A DNA stretch of 64,000 nt. Origin: Candidatus Berkiella cookevillensis (GTDB lineage Bacteria; Pseudomonadota; Gammaproteobacteria; Berkiellales; Berkiellaceae). The stretch spans positions 2,356,001 to 2,420,000 of the forward strand of contig NZ_LKHV02000001.1 in the NCBI RefSeq assembly GCF_001431315.2, in the 5' to 3' direction. The notes under the pieces were generated by a model, which saw only the letters and a program-made list of their open reading frames with translations, was not told the DNA's origin and did no database searches. The position numbers and the translations under genes are program-made. The number at the start of each line of letters is the position of its first letter. Within the stretch, counting starts at the first letter, position 1. This document shows positions 1 through 8,920 of this stretch, in pieces.

Positions 1-695
1 CTAAAAATTTCAGCATAAATTCGATCACCAATTTTTTCACCGATACTAGAATTCATGATTGTAAGCTTAGCATCTTCATCTATTTTAATTTCAAAGTCAC
101 CAAACATCGGCTCACGATAAAAATGAGGAAGATCTTTATATTCCTCAGGTATCTCACACTCAAATTCAAGCTTAAGATCATAATCACCATCAATATAAAG
201 AACATCATTTTCTAAAGAATATTGAAGGTTTTTAACAGAAATCTCTTTTGCTATAAAATACTGATTAAATGGTAAATTCTGAAGTTCACTGCTACCTTCC
301 TCAGTATGGAAATCGTTAAGCAGAAATGTCTGAACTACATCCTTCAAATTCGATTTCTCACAAACAGATTGGATGGCTGCAGCTGAATCTTGAAATTGTT
401 TTAGTATATCTAATAATTCACCAATAGATATTTTAAAATCTTGAATGAATGAAATTGCAAACCGCTCTTTTGTAGATATGTCTTTTTCAGAATATATATT
501 CTTCAAAAGGGTTTCTTTAGTAGAGGCTGCCTGCTTTTGTTTATCTTCTAAAACATTCAGATAATGTTTGTAATTATGAAATCCAAAGTACCTTGCAGCT
601 TCATCATAAGCTTGGTGCTGACTTAGGGATTTTTCTTTTTTTAATTGCCTGGCTTTTTGTTTAATATATGAGGGGGATACAATTGTCATTTTCAT
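1..695 (-). CDS. Unrecognised protein, 3' end cut by window edge
   Basis: An open frame on the minus strand starts at ATG 695 and stays open for 231 codons to base 1, so its C-terminus lies outside the window. An AAGG ribosome-binding site sits about 7 bases upstream of 695; a second in-frame ATG is at 689. The N-terminus (residues about 8-45) is basic and helical, with the pattern IKQKARQLKKEK..SLSQHQAYDEAARYFGFHNY. I associate this short N-terminal pattern with plasmid and mobile-element proteins. The middle is helical and acidic, and the last 80 residues are rich in beta-type and charged residues. No catalytic motif is visible and I do not recognise a family. Confidence 0.6.
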   Translation of the reverse strand, partial: MKMTIVSPSYIKQKARQLKKEKSLSQHQAYDEAARYFGFHNYKHYLNVLEDKQKQAASTKETLLKNIYSEKDISTKERFAISFIQDFKISIGELLDILKQFQDSAAAIQSVCEKSNLKDVVQTFLLNDFHTEEGSSELQNLPFNQYFIAKEISVKNLQYSLENDVLYIDGDYDLKLEFECEIPEEYKDLPHFYREPMFGDFEIKIDEDAKLTIMNSSIGEKIGDRIYAEIF

Positions 696-1245
696 ATAAA
701 CCTTACATGTTACCCACTAAAGCTTTGTCGCCTGCTCCAAAACATCAATGAGCGATGTTAGGTAAATATGATTTAGAGAACCTTTGGTTCAATGACAGTA
801 CTCGAGAGCAAGCTTTAGTGTGCAGACGTATGGCTTCTGTCCAGCCAGAAGCTATTCTATTTATTTTAGAAAATATGTCAAGAAGAACAGATTTCAGAGA
901 ATGGTAGAAATACCAGGAAATTTTAATAAAAAAACTTATAGTCAATTCAACTTTATCAAACTTAATAATATTCGTTGTGATAACAGATCTAAGTAGAAAG
1001 ATAGAGCACTAATCTTTCATTCAATATGCTCTTCCTCCTTTTGTCAGAAGAAATTGTGCAATCATGATATTGCTCATTCATGAAACATAGAAAAGCAATC
1101 CGTTGTGAAATTAAACAATGTAAACGGCAGGAAGCAGAAAAGGTTTAAGACTGATTACGCAACACATACCCTACTCCTGTTAATAGGAGTAGGAAGCTAC
1201 GCGAGGCTAGATAAAATAAGATTTAATAATACAAACAGAAAAACG
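696..1245. other. Mostly non-coding stretch between an unknown gene and sspB
   Basis: No convincing gene is present in these 550 bases. A plus-strand frame at 755-907 would encode 50 residues (MLGKYDLENLWFND...) that read like a soluble protein fragment. It has no clear ribosome-binding site, so it may be a gene remnant. The antisense frame at 745-945 is less protein-like. The only obvious structure is the hairpin at 1170-1193 described separately. Confidence 0.4.
1170..1193 (-). terminator. Hairpin downstream of sspB
   Basis: A perfect 9-bp inverted repeat (CCTACTCCT / AGGAGTAGG) with a 6-base loop lies about 50 bases beyond the sspB stop codon. It is placed to end the petABC-sspAB transcript. 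There is no U-tract, so it may act as a 3' end-stabilising hairpin and not as an intrinsic terminator. Confidence 0.4.
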
Positions 1246-1671
1246 CTACTTAACAATCGTCAAGTTAGGGCGACCGCCTTTGCCCTTGCCACCGCTGCCC
1301 TTCCCAGAAGAACCGCCTGTGGTACTTTTATCTTCAGGAGGTGGTGTATCGTCTTCGTCATCATCTTCTTCTTTGAAGACCATGCCTCGACCATTTTCCT
1401 TAGCATAAATGGCTGTGATTGCTTTGATGGGCGCATACACGTCAAAGGGAGCACCACTAAAACGTGCGTTAAACTCAACATGATCGTTAGCAATCAATAA
1501 AGAACGAACCGCACCCGGTGAAATATTCAAAACAATGCGGCCATTCTCAACATATTGCAAAGGAACATGAGCATCTGGAAAGTCAGCGTTTACAACGATA
1601 TAAGGCGTAGCATTATTATCGACTATCCACTCATAAAATGCTCTTAACAGGTAAGGCCTACTGGATGTCAT
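1246..1671 (-). CDS. sspB: ClpXP protease specificity-enhancing factor SspB
   Basis: SspB is the adaptor that delivers ssrA-tagged polypeptides to ClpXP. The 141-residue protein has the family layout. A folded domain (about residues 1-105) begins with TSSRPYLLRAFYEWIVDN and contains the VNADFPDAHVPLQYV strand and the ARFSGAPFDVYAPI segment. An acidic and Gly/Ser/Lys-rich linker follows, then the conserved C-terminal ClpX-binding tail (GRPNLTIVK; E. coli ends with a similar RPALRVVK-type tail). The start overlaps the end of sspA by 4 bases, so the two are translationally coupled, as in other gammaproteobacteria. Confidence 0.95.
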   Translation of the reverse strand: MTSSRPYLLRAFYEWIVDNNATPYIVVNADFPDAHVPLQYVENGRIVLNISPGAVRSLLIANDHVEFNARFSGAPFDVYAPIKAITAIYAKENGRGMVFKEEDDDEDDTPPPEDKSTTGGSSGKGSGGKGKGGRPNLTIVK

Positions 1672-2297
1672 AACTCTCTCAATGCTCTCTCTGTATCAGT
1701 TAAACTCACCTGGAAAGGTTCGCGTTTAAAAATACGTTTAGCATAATCATAAACAGGCTTTGCTTCTGGCCCAAGCTCAATACCCATAGAAGGTAAACGC
1801 CATAGTAAGGGAGCAACAGCGCAGTCTACTAATGAGAATTCTTCGCTAAAGAAAAAAGGCATTTCATTAAAAACAGGTGCTACAGAAGTAATGCTTTCTT
1901 TTAATGCTTTGCGCGCATCGTCTGCATCCATAGGATCTGTGGATTTATTGAGAATTTTTCTCATATAAACATACCAATCACGATTCACTCTATGCAGCAT
2001 CAAGCGGCTTCTTGCTCTTGCAACAGGATACACAGGCATCAAGGGAGGATGTGGAAACCTCTCATCCAAATATTCCATGATGATTTCAGACTCATAGAGC
2101 ACGAGATCTCTATCTACTAAAGTAGGAACTGAATTGTATGGGTTAATTTCTGACAATGCATTGGGTTGCATAGCAGGATCAATCTCATACAAATCAAAGG
2201 TAACCCCTTTTTCTGCTAAGACAATTCTTGCACGATGGCTATAGGGGTCGTTTGAACCAGAATACAAAGTCATTACGGAGCGTTTATTTGCTAGCAC
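1668..2297 (-). CDS. sspA: Stringent starvation protein A (GST-fold)
   Basis: This 209-residue protein has a thioredoxin-like N-terminal domain (SGSNDPYSHRARIVLAEKGV, NPYNSVPTLVDRDLVLYESEIIMEYLDERFPHPPL) followed by an all-helical GST C-terminal domain. SspA binds RNA polymerase during stationary phase and stress and lacks glutathione transferase activity. The lack of a catalytic Tyr/Ser/Cys near residue 15-20 fits SspA better than an active GST. It lies just downstream of petC and overlaps sspB, which is the classic gammaproteobacterial petABC-sspAB order. Confidence 0.95.
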   Translation of the reverse strand: MLANKRSVMTLYSGSNDPYSHRARIVLAEKGVTFDLYEIDPAMQPNALSEINPYNSVPTLVDRDLVLYESEIIMEYLDERFPHPPLMPVYPVARARSRLMLHRVNRDWYVYMRKILNKSTDPMDADDARKALKESITSVAPVFNEMPFFFSEEFSLVDCAVAPLLWRLPSMGIELGPEAKPVYDYAKRIFKREPFQVSLTDTERALREL

Positions 2298-2320
2298 AGC
2301 TATTCAAGCCTCTAAGTAAA

Positions 2321-3112
2321 TTAATGTACATCTTTCCAATACTCTCGCTTAAGTAAATAAGCAAACAGTGTGAAAATAATTAAGAATAGAATTACCCATA
2401 CTCCAATACGCTGGCGTTCTAGTTTATGAGGCTCGCCTACATAGTCTAAAAAGTTTACCAGGTCTGTAATTGCACGATCATATTCCGTTTCAGACATCGC
2501 ACCTGGAGAGGCTAATTCTAATTTGTCGACTACTTTATGTTCTGAAGTAGTACCATCCTCAGCTTTTAAACGGATCTTTTCAAAGCGAGGTATTTGAGTT
2601 CCTTGCAACTCATGTAATACATGAGGCATACCAACGTCTGGGAAGACTAAGTTATTGACTCCCCAAGGACGTGTTTCGTCCTTATAAAAGCTTTTCAGAT
2701 AGGTATATACCCAATTTTTACCACGGACCCGTGCGGTCAAGGTTAAATCAGGAGGCGCAACACCAAACCACTCACCTGCATCTTTTTTAGGCATCGCTGA
2801 TTTAATCGGTGATGTCACTTTATCGGATACAAAATTTAAATTTGTTTGCACCAAAGCCTCAAGCACCTCACCTTCTGGGGTCTTGATACCAATGTCTGCC
2901 GCCACTGATTTATAACGCGCATGTTCTAAAGAATGGCAACCTTGACAATAATTCACATACAACTTAGCGCCACGTTGTAAAGACGCCTGATCGCATAAAT
3001 TATTCTCTACTTTCTGAAGAGGTGCATGTCCTGTTGCAGCAAATACATGGGTTCCAACAAGTAAAGAACCTATGATTACAACCATACTGTTGAAAAGCTT
3101 ATTCTTCCTCAT
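2321..3112 (-). CDS. petC: Ubiquinol-cytochrome c reductase, cytochrome c1
   Basis: This is the cytochrome c1 subunit of the bc1 complex (complex III), which passes electrons from the Rieske protein to soluble cytochrome c on the periplasmic side. The 263-residue protein has a signal peptide (residues about 8-26, ending VFAATG). It carries one covalent haem motif, CQGCH, in the context NYCQGCHSLEHARY. A methionine in the mid/late region would be the sixth ligand. A C-terminal membrane anchor (VWVILFLIIFTLFAYLL) is followed by a basic tail. The start overlaps petB by 4 bases. Confidence 0.97.
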   Translation of the reverse strand: MRKNKLFNSMVVIIGSLLVGTHVFAATGHAPLQKVENNLCDQASLQRGAKLYVNYCQGCHSLEHARYKSVAADIGIKTPEGEVLEALVQTNLNFVSDKVTSPIKSAMPKKDAGEWFGVAPPDLTLTARVRGKNWVYTYLKSFYKDETRPWGVNNLVFPDVGMPHVLHELQGTQIPRFEKIRLKAEDGTTSEHKVVDKLELASPGAMSETEYDRAITDLVNFLDYVGEPHKLERQRIGVWVILFLIIFTLFAYLLKREYWKDVH

Positions 3113-4353
3113 TTAAATGTCACTCTTTCTGGTACCGGTTTGGTTTTATCTAATTTTGTATAAATAGGCATAAGAACAAAGAATGCAAAATAGGCAATTG
3201 AGAATAATTGAGCAGCAATTGTTCTTAAGGGGGTTGGTGGTACCAAGCCCAAATAACCTAAGGATAAAAAGCTTATAACAAATAAAGCCAACATCCCTTT
3301 ATAAAGCCCACCACGATAGCGAATCGATTTTACAGGACTTCTGTCTAACCATGGCAAGAAGCAGAAAACCAATACAGCTGCAAACATCGCACATACACCA
3401 AGTAATTTGTCAGGTATTGCTCTTAAAATAGCGTAATACGGTGTCATATACCAAACAGGTGCAATATGCTCCGGTGTTTTAAGTGGATTAGCAGGCTCAA
3501 AGTTAGGGCCTTCTAGGAAATATCCGCCCATATCTGGCCAGAAAAATACAACCGCAAGAAATATAATTAAGAAAACACCCACACCAAAAATATCTTTCAC
3601 AGTGTAGTAAGGGTGGAAAGGTATACCATCCAATGGTTTACCCTCTTTGTCTTTATTTTTCTTGATCTCAATACCATCTGGATTATTTGAGCCAACTTCA
3701 TGCAAAGCAATGATATGCATCCAGACCAATAGCAAGAATACCAATGGAATCGCAATCACATGTAAAGCAAAGAATCGATTCAATACGACGTCTGAAATGT
3801 TGAAATCACCACGAATCCATTCTACAAGCTCTGGCCCTACAAGTGGGAAGGCTTCAAATAAAGAGGTAATTACTTTTGCGCCCCAGAAAGACATTTGTCC
3901 CCATGGCAGTAGATAGCCCATAAAGGCTTCCATCATCAGACATAGGTAGATACCCATTCCAATTAACCAGAGCAATTCTCTTGGTTTTTTGTATGAGCCA
4001 TACAACATACCTCTGAACATATGCAAATAAACAACAATAAAAAAGAAAGAGGCGCCAGTTGAATGTAAATATCTTAAAATCCAACCAAACTGAACATCGC
4101 GCATAATGTATTCTACAGAAGCAAATGCATCTGCAGCAGAAGGTTTGTAGTACATAGCCAACCAAATGCCCGTTACAAGCTGATTGACCAACACTAATAA
4201 TGCAAGCGAACCAAAGAAATACCAAAAATTAAAATTCTTGGGCGCATAATATTCAGATAAATGCTCTTTCCATAATTTACTGGCTGGAAAACGTTCATCC
4301 ACCCAACCCAACAATCCAGTCGATTTTTCAGAATCTTTCCCAGCTTCTAACAT
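3109..4353 (-). CDS. petB: Ubiquinol-cytochrome c reductase, cytochrome b
   Basis: This is the membrane core of complex III, carrying the two b haems and the quinol oxidation and reduction sites. The 414-residue length, about eight hydrophobic helices, the paired haem-ligand histidines (RYLHSTGASFFFIVVYLHMFRG and RFFALHVIAIPLVFLLLVWMHIIALH) and the Qo-site motif PEHIAPVWY (variant of PEWY) identify it. It starts 3 bases after petA and overlaps petC, forming a tight operon. An inserted charged loop (KKNKDKEGKPLDG) lies before HPYYTVKD, as in other gammaproteobacteria. Confidence 0.97.
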   Translation of the reverse strand: MLEAGKDSEKSTGLLGWVDERFPASKLWKEHLSEYYAPKNFNFWYFFGSLALLVLVNQLVTGIWLAMYYKPSAADAFASVEYIMRDVQFGWILRYLHSTGASFFFIVVYLHMFRGMLYGSYKKPRELLWLIGMGIYLCLMMEAFMGYLLPWGQMSFWGAKVITSLFEAFPLVGPELVEWIRGDFNISDVVLNRFFALHVIAIPLVFLLLVWMHIIALHEVGSNNPDGIEIKKNKDKEGKPLDGIPFHPYYTVKDIFGVGVFLIIFLAVVFFWPDMGGYFLEGPNFEPANPLKTPEHIAPVWYMTPYYAILRAIPDKLLGVCAMFAAVLVFCFLPWLDRSPVKSIRYRGGLYKGMLALFVISFLSLGYLGLVPPTPLRTIAAQLFSIAYFAFFVLMPIYTKLDKTKPVPERVTFK

Positions 4354-4356
4354 AGA

Positions 4357-4941
4357 TTATGCCTTCTCATCTTCGCCAATCACAACCACAGTATCCGATG
4401 CATAACGGTGTGGCGGTACCAATAAGTTTGTAGGAGCAGGTACGCCTTTAAATACCCGACCCGCTAAATCAAATTTAGATCCATGACATGGACAAAAGAA
4501 ACCGCCCTGCCAACCTGCTTCAACGCTACCTGCTTCAGGACGATACATTGGCACACAACCCAAATGAGTACACAAACCAACTAAAATCAAATATTCTGGT
4601 TTGATAGAACGATACTCTTTTGTGATGTACGCAGGTTGTTGTGCTTGTGTCGATTGAGGATCTCTGAGCTGGCTATCTAATTTTTTTAGCCCATCAACAG
4701 TGGATTCTGTACGACGAATAATCCATATAGGTTGTCCGCGCCATTCAATGGTTAATTGAGCACCAGGACTCAGTTTATTAAGATCAACTTTAACAGGTGC
4801 ACCCAAAGCTTGCGCTTTAGCACTTGGAAACCAGGAGCCTATAAAAGGAGCCGCTGCGTACAACGCTCCAATGCCTCCAATAACTGATGTCGCGCCGGTT
4901 AAAAATCGACGCCTACCGCGATCGATACTCTCATCTGACAT
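4357..4941 (-). CDS. petA: Ubiquinol-cytochrome c reductase, Rieske iron-sulfur subunit
   Basis: This is the Rieske 2Fe-2S protein of the bc1 complex. The 194-residue protein begins with a Tat-type signal/anchor (RGRRRFLTGATS followed by a hydrophobic helix). It carries both cluster motifs: CTHLGC (Cys and His ligands) and CPCHGSKFD, with the conserved GVPAP loop after it. It is the first gene of petABC-sspAB. The 218-base gap upstream, shared with the divergently oriented region before the M23 peptidase end, would carry the operon promoter. Confidence 0.97.
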   Translation of the reverse strand: MSDESIDRGRRRFLTGATSVIGGIGALYAAAPFIGSWFPSAKAQALGAPVKVDLNKLSPGAQLTIEWRGQPIWIIRRTESTVDGLKKLDSQLRDPQSTQAQQPAYITKEYRSIKPEYLILVGLCTHLGCVPMYRPEAGSVEAGWQGGFFCPCHGSKFDLAGRVFKGVPAPTNLLVPPHRYASDTVVVIGEDEKA

Positions 4942-5159
4942 TCACACTGTCTCCCAGATGGCTTTAATTTTTCATTTTAGTTTGAAAGTTGGCGGCTAAT
5001 GCTACCACAAATCAGTCCTTGTCTATACTCTTTAAGACAGTGAAATTAAAGACATGCGTCTTTTCACTCCACTTCTGAATCTAGGTTTTATGCCTTAGTT
5101 AAGCATGCACCATTATAGAGGCTCACATTGCTGAGTAAAAGGATTGATTAATATGTGTG

Positions 5160-6011
5160 CTAATTGACAAAAAATAATTTTGGCGACACACGAACATTAT
5201 TAAGGCTTACACCAAAGTGAAGATGTGGCCCAGTTGCACGGCCTGTTTTACCAACAGTTCCAAGCTTTTGATTAGCCTCAAGCACTTCCCCTAACTTAAC
5301 GCTTACAGTATGCAAATGACAGTAAATCGTCTTAAACCCCTGTCCATGATCTAAAACAACAGTATTACCTGTCATCACATAATTACCAACATCAATTACT
5401 TTACCACTTTGTGCGGCCATAATTGCAGTGCCTATAGGTGCAGCAAAGTCTAAACCTCTATGCTGCGAACGCAGCTCTCCATTTAAAATTCGCTTACTAC
5501 CGTACTCACCACTTATTCGCCCTTTCACGGGTATTTTTAATTGAAAATTTTCTAGCGCCTTATCTGACCAACTTGAAAATACTGCCTCCAAGTGCTTTGT
5601 TTCTTCTTTAATTTTTGCAGCAAGTTCAGGATTGGGAGTAACCAACTTATTTTCTTTGAAGAATAGTTTTTCTTCTGTATACGCTTTATCCACAATTTCA
5701 AAATGAATAGATTCACGAATCTTAGCTTGTCTCGCTTCTATGCTTGCAATGCCAAGTTGCATAGTTAAGGGTATACCAACAATTGCATACCAATCTGTAT
5801 TTTTGCCATCTTTAAGTACCGCAACTTTTACATCATCAAAGTAAACGCTCGGCGGTGTGGTTTGTTGATTATATTTTTTAGGCAACTTGATTACCGCAAC
5901 ACCACCAGGCACCTTTTCGTCTTCAGGCAATACAGCAAAGACTGTAAATGAGAAACATAACAAACAAAATAAAATAACAGATTTGATTTGTGACACAAGA
6001 AATGATTCCAT
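5160..6011 (-). CDS. M23 family murein endopeptidase, exported
   Basis: This is a predicted periplasmic zinc peptidase acting on peptidoglycan cross-links. The 283-residue protein has a signal peptide (VILFCLLCFSFTVFA), a divergent N-terminal domain to about residue 160, and a C-terminal LytM/M23 domain. The zinc ligands are visible in HRGLDFA and HLHFG, with the intervening catalytic HLH of IYCHLHTV. The domain order resembles Legionella and Pseudomonas M23 proteins with an N-terminal inhibitory or localisation domain. It shares a 46-base divergent promoter region with the following SpmAB-type gene. An internal start nearer the signal sequence is possible. Confidence 0.85.
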   Translation of the reverse strand: MESFLVSQIKSVILFCLLCFSFTVFAVLPEDEKVPGGVAVIKLPKKYNQQTTPPSVYFDDVKVAVLKDGKNTDWYAIVGIPLTMQLGIASIEARQAKIRESIHFEIVDKAYTEEKLFFKENKLVTPNPELAAKIKEETKHLEAVFSSWSDKALENFQLKIPVKGRISGEYGSKRILNGELRSQHRGLDFAAPIGTAIMAAQSGKVIDVGNYVMTGNTVVLDHGQGFKTIYCHLHTVSVKLGEVLEANQKLGTVGKTGRATGPHLHFGVSLNNVRVSPKLFFVN

Positions 6012-6057
6012 TAGCCGATATTTTTTTCATTCTAACAGTATTTATACGCTTCCTATA

Positions 6058-7344
6058 ATGAATATCATTTTTATCTTTATTGTCGTCACTGCTTTTGGGA
6101 TTTCTGCGGTTAAACAGTGGTCGCATCCTACGGAAGCTATTATGCAATCTGTCACACAAGCACTACTACATAGTGCAACAGATGCCGTGACCATTGCGAT
6201 AGGCTTGATTGGCGTGCTCGCCTTGTTTTTAGGATTCGTTAAAATTCTAGAAGACGCGGGATTTATTCGTACTTTAAGCAGACTCATTTACCCACTCTTG
6301 CGATTATTATTTCCAGAAATCCCCGCGAATCACCCAGCACTCGGTGCAATGACACTGAATTTATCAGCAAATCTTTTAGGTTTAGGCAATGCTGCTACGC
6401 CTTTTGGTATCAAAGCAATGCAAGCATTGGACAGCCTCAATCCACACCCAGGTACCGCAACCAATGCAATGGTTTTGTTTTTAGCCATCAATACCTCCTG
6501 TATTACACTACTACCAACCAAAGTAATTGCTTTACGTGTTGAAGCGCATTCCATAGATCCAACAGGCATCATTACAACCACTTTATTTGCCACGATTTGT
6601 TCAACCATTGTGGCAATTGCGATGGCAAAATTTCTAGAGCGTTTCTATACTATAAAACCCAATGCTACAACTACCAACTTTCAAACAGCTGACACGAATA
6701 CGATAAGCACTAAAGTAGAAAATACTGAACAAACACAATTTTCTCCTTATCCAATTTGGGTTGCTTGGTTTGTGATTTTGTTTTTCATCACATTGATCCC
6801 TGTCACACTGGTATGGGGCGCTACTTTCTCACCGTGGATCATTCCAGCTTTATTTGTTGCTATTGTCTTGTATGGTACTTATAAAAAAATTAATGTTTAT
6901 TTTAGTTTTGTAGAAGGTGCTAAAGAAGGCTTCGATGTTGCTGTCAAAATCATACCTTATTTGGTTGCGATTTTAGCCGCTATTAGTATGCTACGTGCCA
7001 GTGGCGCTTTAGATGTTTTTACACAATTTATTGGAAAATATACGGCTCCTTTAGGGTTACCCGCAGAAGCCATTCCAATGGTGATCATGCGACCACTGTC
7101 TGGTTCGGGTAGTTTTGGTATTCTCACAGAAATATATCAAAACCCAAATCTGGGTCCTGATAGTTATGTGGGGTATTTGGTAAGCACAATAATGGGCTGC
7201 ACCGAAACAACTTTCTATGTACTTGCTGTTTACTTTGGTGCCATTCAAATCAAGCGCTTCCGACATGCAATTGCTGCGGCTTTATGTGCAGATGCAGCTG
7301 GCGTTGTTGCTTCTGTGGTCGCTGTGAAATATTTCCTAGGATAA
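6058..7344 (+). CDS. SpmA-SpmB fused nucleoside-recognition (Gate) domain membrane protein
   Basis: This 428-residue polytopic protein carries two Gate-type modules. The N-terminal half (SANLLGLGNAATPFGIKAMQ, NTSCITLLPTKVIALR) matches the SpmA pattern. The C-terminal half (GAKEGFDVAVKIIPYLVAILAAI, MRPLSGSGSFGI, MGCTETTFYVLAVYFGAI) matches the SpmB pattern. Bacillus has these as two spore-maturation genes; non-sporulating proteobacteria carry fusions of uncertain transport function. I chose ATG 6058 because the frame upstream lies inside the divergent peptidase gene and has no membrane character. Confidence 0.85.
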   Translation: MNIIFIFIVVTAFGISAVKQWSHPTEAIMQSVTQALLHSATDAVTIAIGLIGVLALFLGFVKILEDAGFIRTLSRLIYPLLRLLFPEIPANHPALGAMTLNLSANLLGLGNAATPFGIKAMQALDSLNPHPGTATNAMVLFLAINTSCITLLPTKVIALRVEAHSIDPTGIITTTLFATICSTIVAIAMAKFLERFYTIKPNATTTNFQTADTNTISTKVENTEQTQFSPYPIWVAWFVILFFITLIPVTLVWGATFSPWIIPALFVAIVLYGTYKKINVYFSFVEGAKEGFDVAVKIIPYLVAILAAISMLRASGALDVFTQFIGKYTAPLGLPAEAIPMVIMRPLSGSGSFGILTEIYQNPNLGPDSYVGYLVSTIMGCTETTFYVLAVYFGAIQIKRFRHAIAAALCADAAGVVASVVAVKYFLG

Positions 7345-7360
7345 ATTTTTAGGGATAAAT

Positions 7361-7990
7361 TTAGCGACTCATACCAAAGGGAATGGGTGCTGCACAACCT
7401 GTTCCACCGGCTCCGCCAATACCTGCCGCGCCTCCAGTTCCTCCTAAGCCACCATCACCCCCAATTGCGCTAGCAACACCTGTCGTACCACTTACGCTAC
7501 TGCCAATGCCTCCTGCCCCACCAGTACAACCATATCCATAAGGACTATATACAATAGGAAAGTTACCCTCTCCATTGGAAGCACCGTATACATAGAGATG
7601 ATTATAACTTTTATCAAACATTTCTATCGCATGCTGATGTCTTAGATTTGCTAAATCAACATCATTTTTATGCTGCCTATCTTGATAGGCAGCAATATTT
7701 CTTCTTTTATAGTTATATTCTTCTCTTTGCATATCAAGCTCATGAAAACGCTCTAGCATTGTTAATTCATGTTCTCGCAAAGCATCGTACATAATAGGTA
7801 TGCCTTCATCGCTACTTCGTTCATAGCTTGGCAATGGCATGACTTTTTGCTCATCCTCTTTTGCACATGTCTTGTCCTGTAGCGTAATTTTTCCTGCTGT
7901 GTTTTTGCATTGATATACTTTTTCAGCAGCATATAGCTGACTCGAAGACAACGCGACTGATAATAAAAGGATGTTAAAAAAACCAGCCAT
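7361..7990 (-). CDS. Exported DUF4124-like protein with glycine-rich tail
   Basis: The 209-residue product has a signal peptide (residues 1-21). A short domain of the DUF4124 pattern follows (KVYQCKNTAGKITLQDKTC, with two cysteines that could pair). Next comes a charged coiled-coil-like stretch (about residues 68-125). A low-complexity tail of roughly 60 residues is dominated by G, A, S and T, with GGxGG-type repeats and two cysteines. DUF4124 proteins are envelope-associated and of unknown function. It is convergent with the SpmAB-type gene. The tail is unlike anything else in the window. Confidence 0.6.
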   Translation of the reverse strand: MAGFFNILLLSVALSSSQLYAAEKVYQCKNTAGKITLQDKTCAKEDEQKVMPLPSYERSSDEGIPIMYDALREHELTMLERFHELDMQREEYNYKRRNIAAYQDRQHKNDVDLANLRHQHAIEMFDKSYNHLYVYGASNGEGNFPIVYSPYGYGCTGGAGGIGSSVSGTTGVASAIGGDGGLGGTGGAAGIGGAGGTGCAAPIPFGMSR

Positions 7991-8204
7991 AATACCTCCG
8001 ACTGGGAACTGAAAATATCTTTATCTAGTTAAAAAACTATCATGATTTATGTATATAATTCAATCGCGGATACACGAATCGGTCTTAACTCCAAACGACC
8101 TAAAACAATACTTTGAAAATCTAAAAAATAGTTCTTGTCTGAGTTGCAGCAAATGTCTAATCTAAATCTATAAAATAAATACATGAACAACGAGGAGATG
8201 ACAC

Positions 8205-8867
8205 ATGAGATCTTTTGTTAGAATGGTTTTACCTTTTACAATAGGACTGCTATTAGGTTTAGTTTTTTTTCCAACCGTACATGCAGCGCCTGCAGACCAA
8301 CAAGTAGAACAGCTTAGAAAAGAATGGGCCGTGATCAAATATCAAACGCCTCAAAATCAACAACTCGCCAAATATGAATTACTGATCAAAAAAGCAGAAA
8401 CTGCAACGAAAAACTTTCCTGGAAATCCAAGTGTTCTTACCTGGCATGGCACAATACTGAGTAGTTACTCTGCTACAAAAGGTGGTTTAGGTGCGCTGCC
8501 CTATGTAAAAAAGGCGCGTACCTTACTTGAGCAAGCCATTAAAACCAATAGCCGTGTTGAAAATGGGTTTGCACTTGCTGTACTGGGTACAATATATGCG
8601 CGTGTACCAGGCTGGCCTGTTGCCTTTGGTAGTAAAAAGACAGCACGCTCTTACTTAGAAGCAGCACTAAAGATTAGTCCACGCGGTATAGATTCAAACT
8701 ACTACTATGGAGATTTTTTAGTAGATGTAGGTGAATATCAAGCAGCAAAACAACACTTAGAGATTGCAAGCCAAGCGCCTATTCGTAAGGGCTATGAATT
8801 ACAAGATCAAGGTCGTAAAAGAGAGATTGCAGAATCACTTGCTAAATTGAAAAAATATTTAAGATAA
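8205..8867 (+). CDS. Exported TPR-like protein (TatT-like)
   Basis: The 220-residue protein has a signal peptide ending at about residue 28 (VFFPTVHAAP) and then helical repeats of TPR type (KKARTLLEQAIKTN, TARSYLEAALKISPRGIDSNYYYGDFLVDVGEYQAAKQHLEIA). The segment PVAFGSKKTARSYLEAAL resembles TatT, the TPR partner of TRAP transporters, but no transporter genes are adjacent. AGGAG lies 6-7 bases before the ATG. A terminator-like hairpin follows at 9070-9111. Its function is unknown; a periplasmic scaffold role is the simplest reading. Confidence 0.7.
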   Translation: MRSFVRMVLPFTIGLLLGLVFFPTVHAAPADQQVEQLRKEWAVIKYQTPQNQQLAKYELLIKKAETATKNFPGNPSVLTWHGTILSSYSATKGGLGALPYVKKARTLLEQAIKTNSRVENGFALAVLGTIYARVPGWPVAFGSKKTARSYLEAALKISPRGIDSNYYYGDFLVDVGEYQAAKQHLEIASQAPIRKGYELQDQGRKREIAESLAKLKKYLR

Positions 8868-8920
8868 GCATGAAAAGAGAAAAGGCGATTAAATACTTAA
8901 TGCTAATCAGTGAAGAAATA

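Noticed and set aside
745-945. Minus-strand 66-codon frame
   Set aside because: No ribosome-binding site, unusual composition and it is antisense to a slightly better plus-strand frame; most likely chance.
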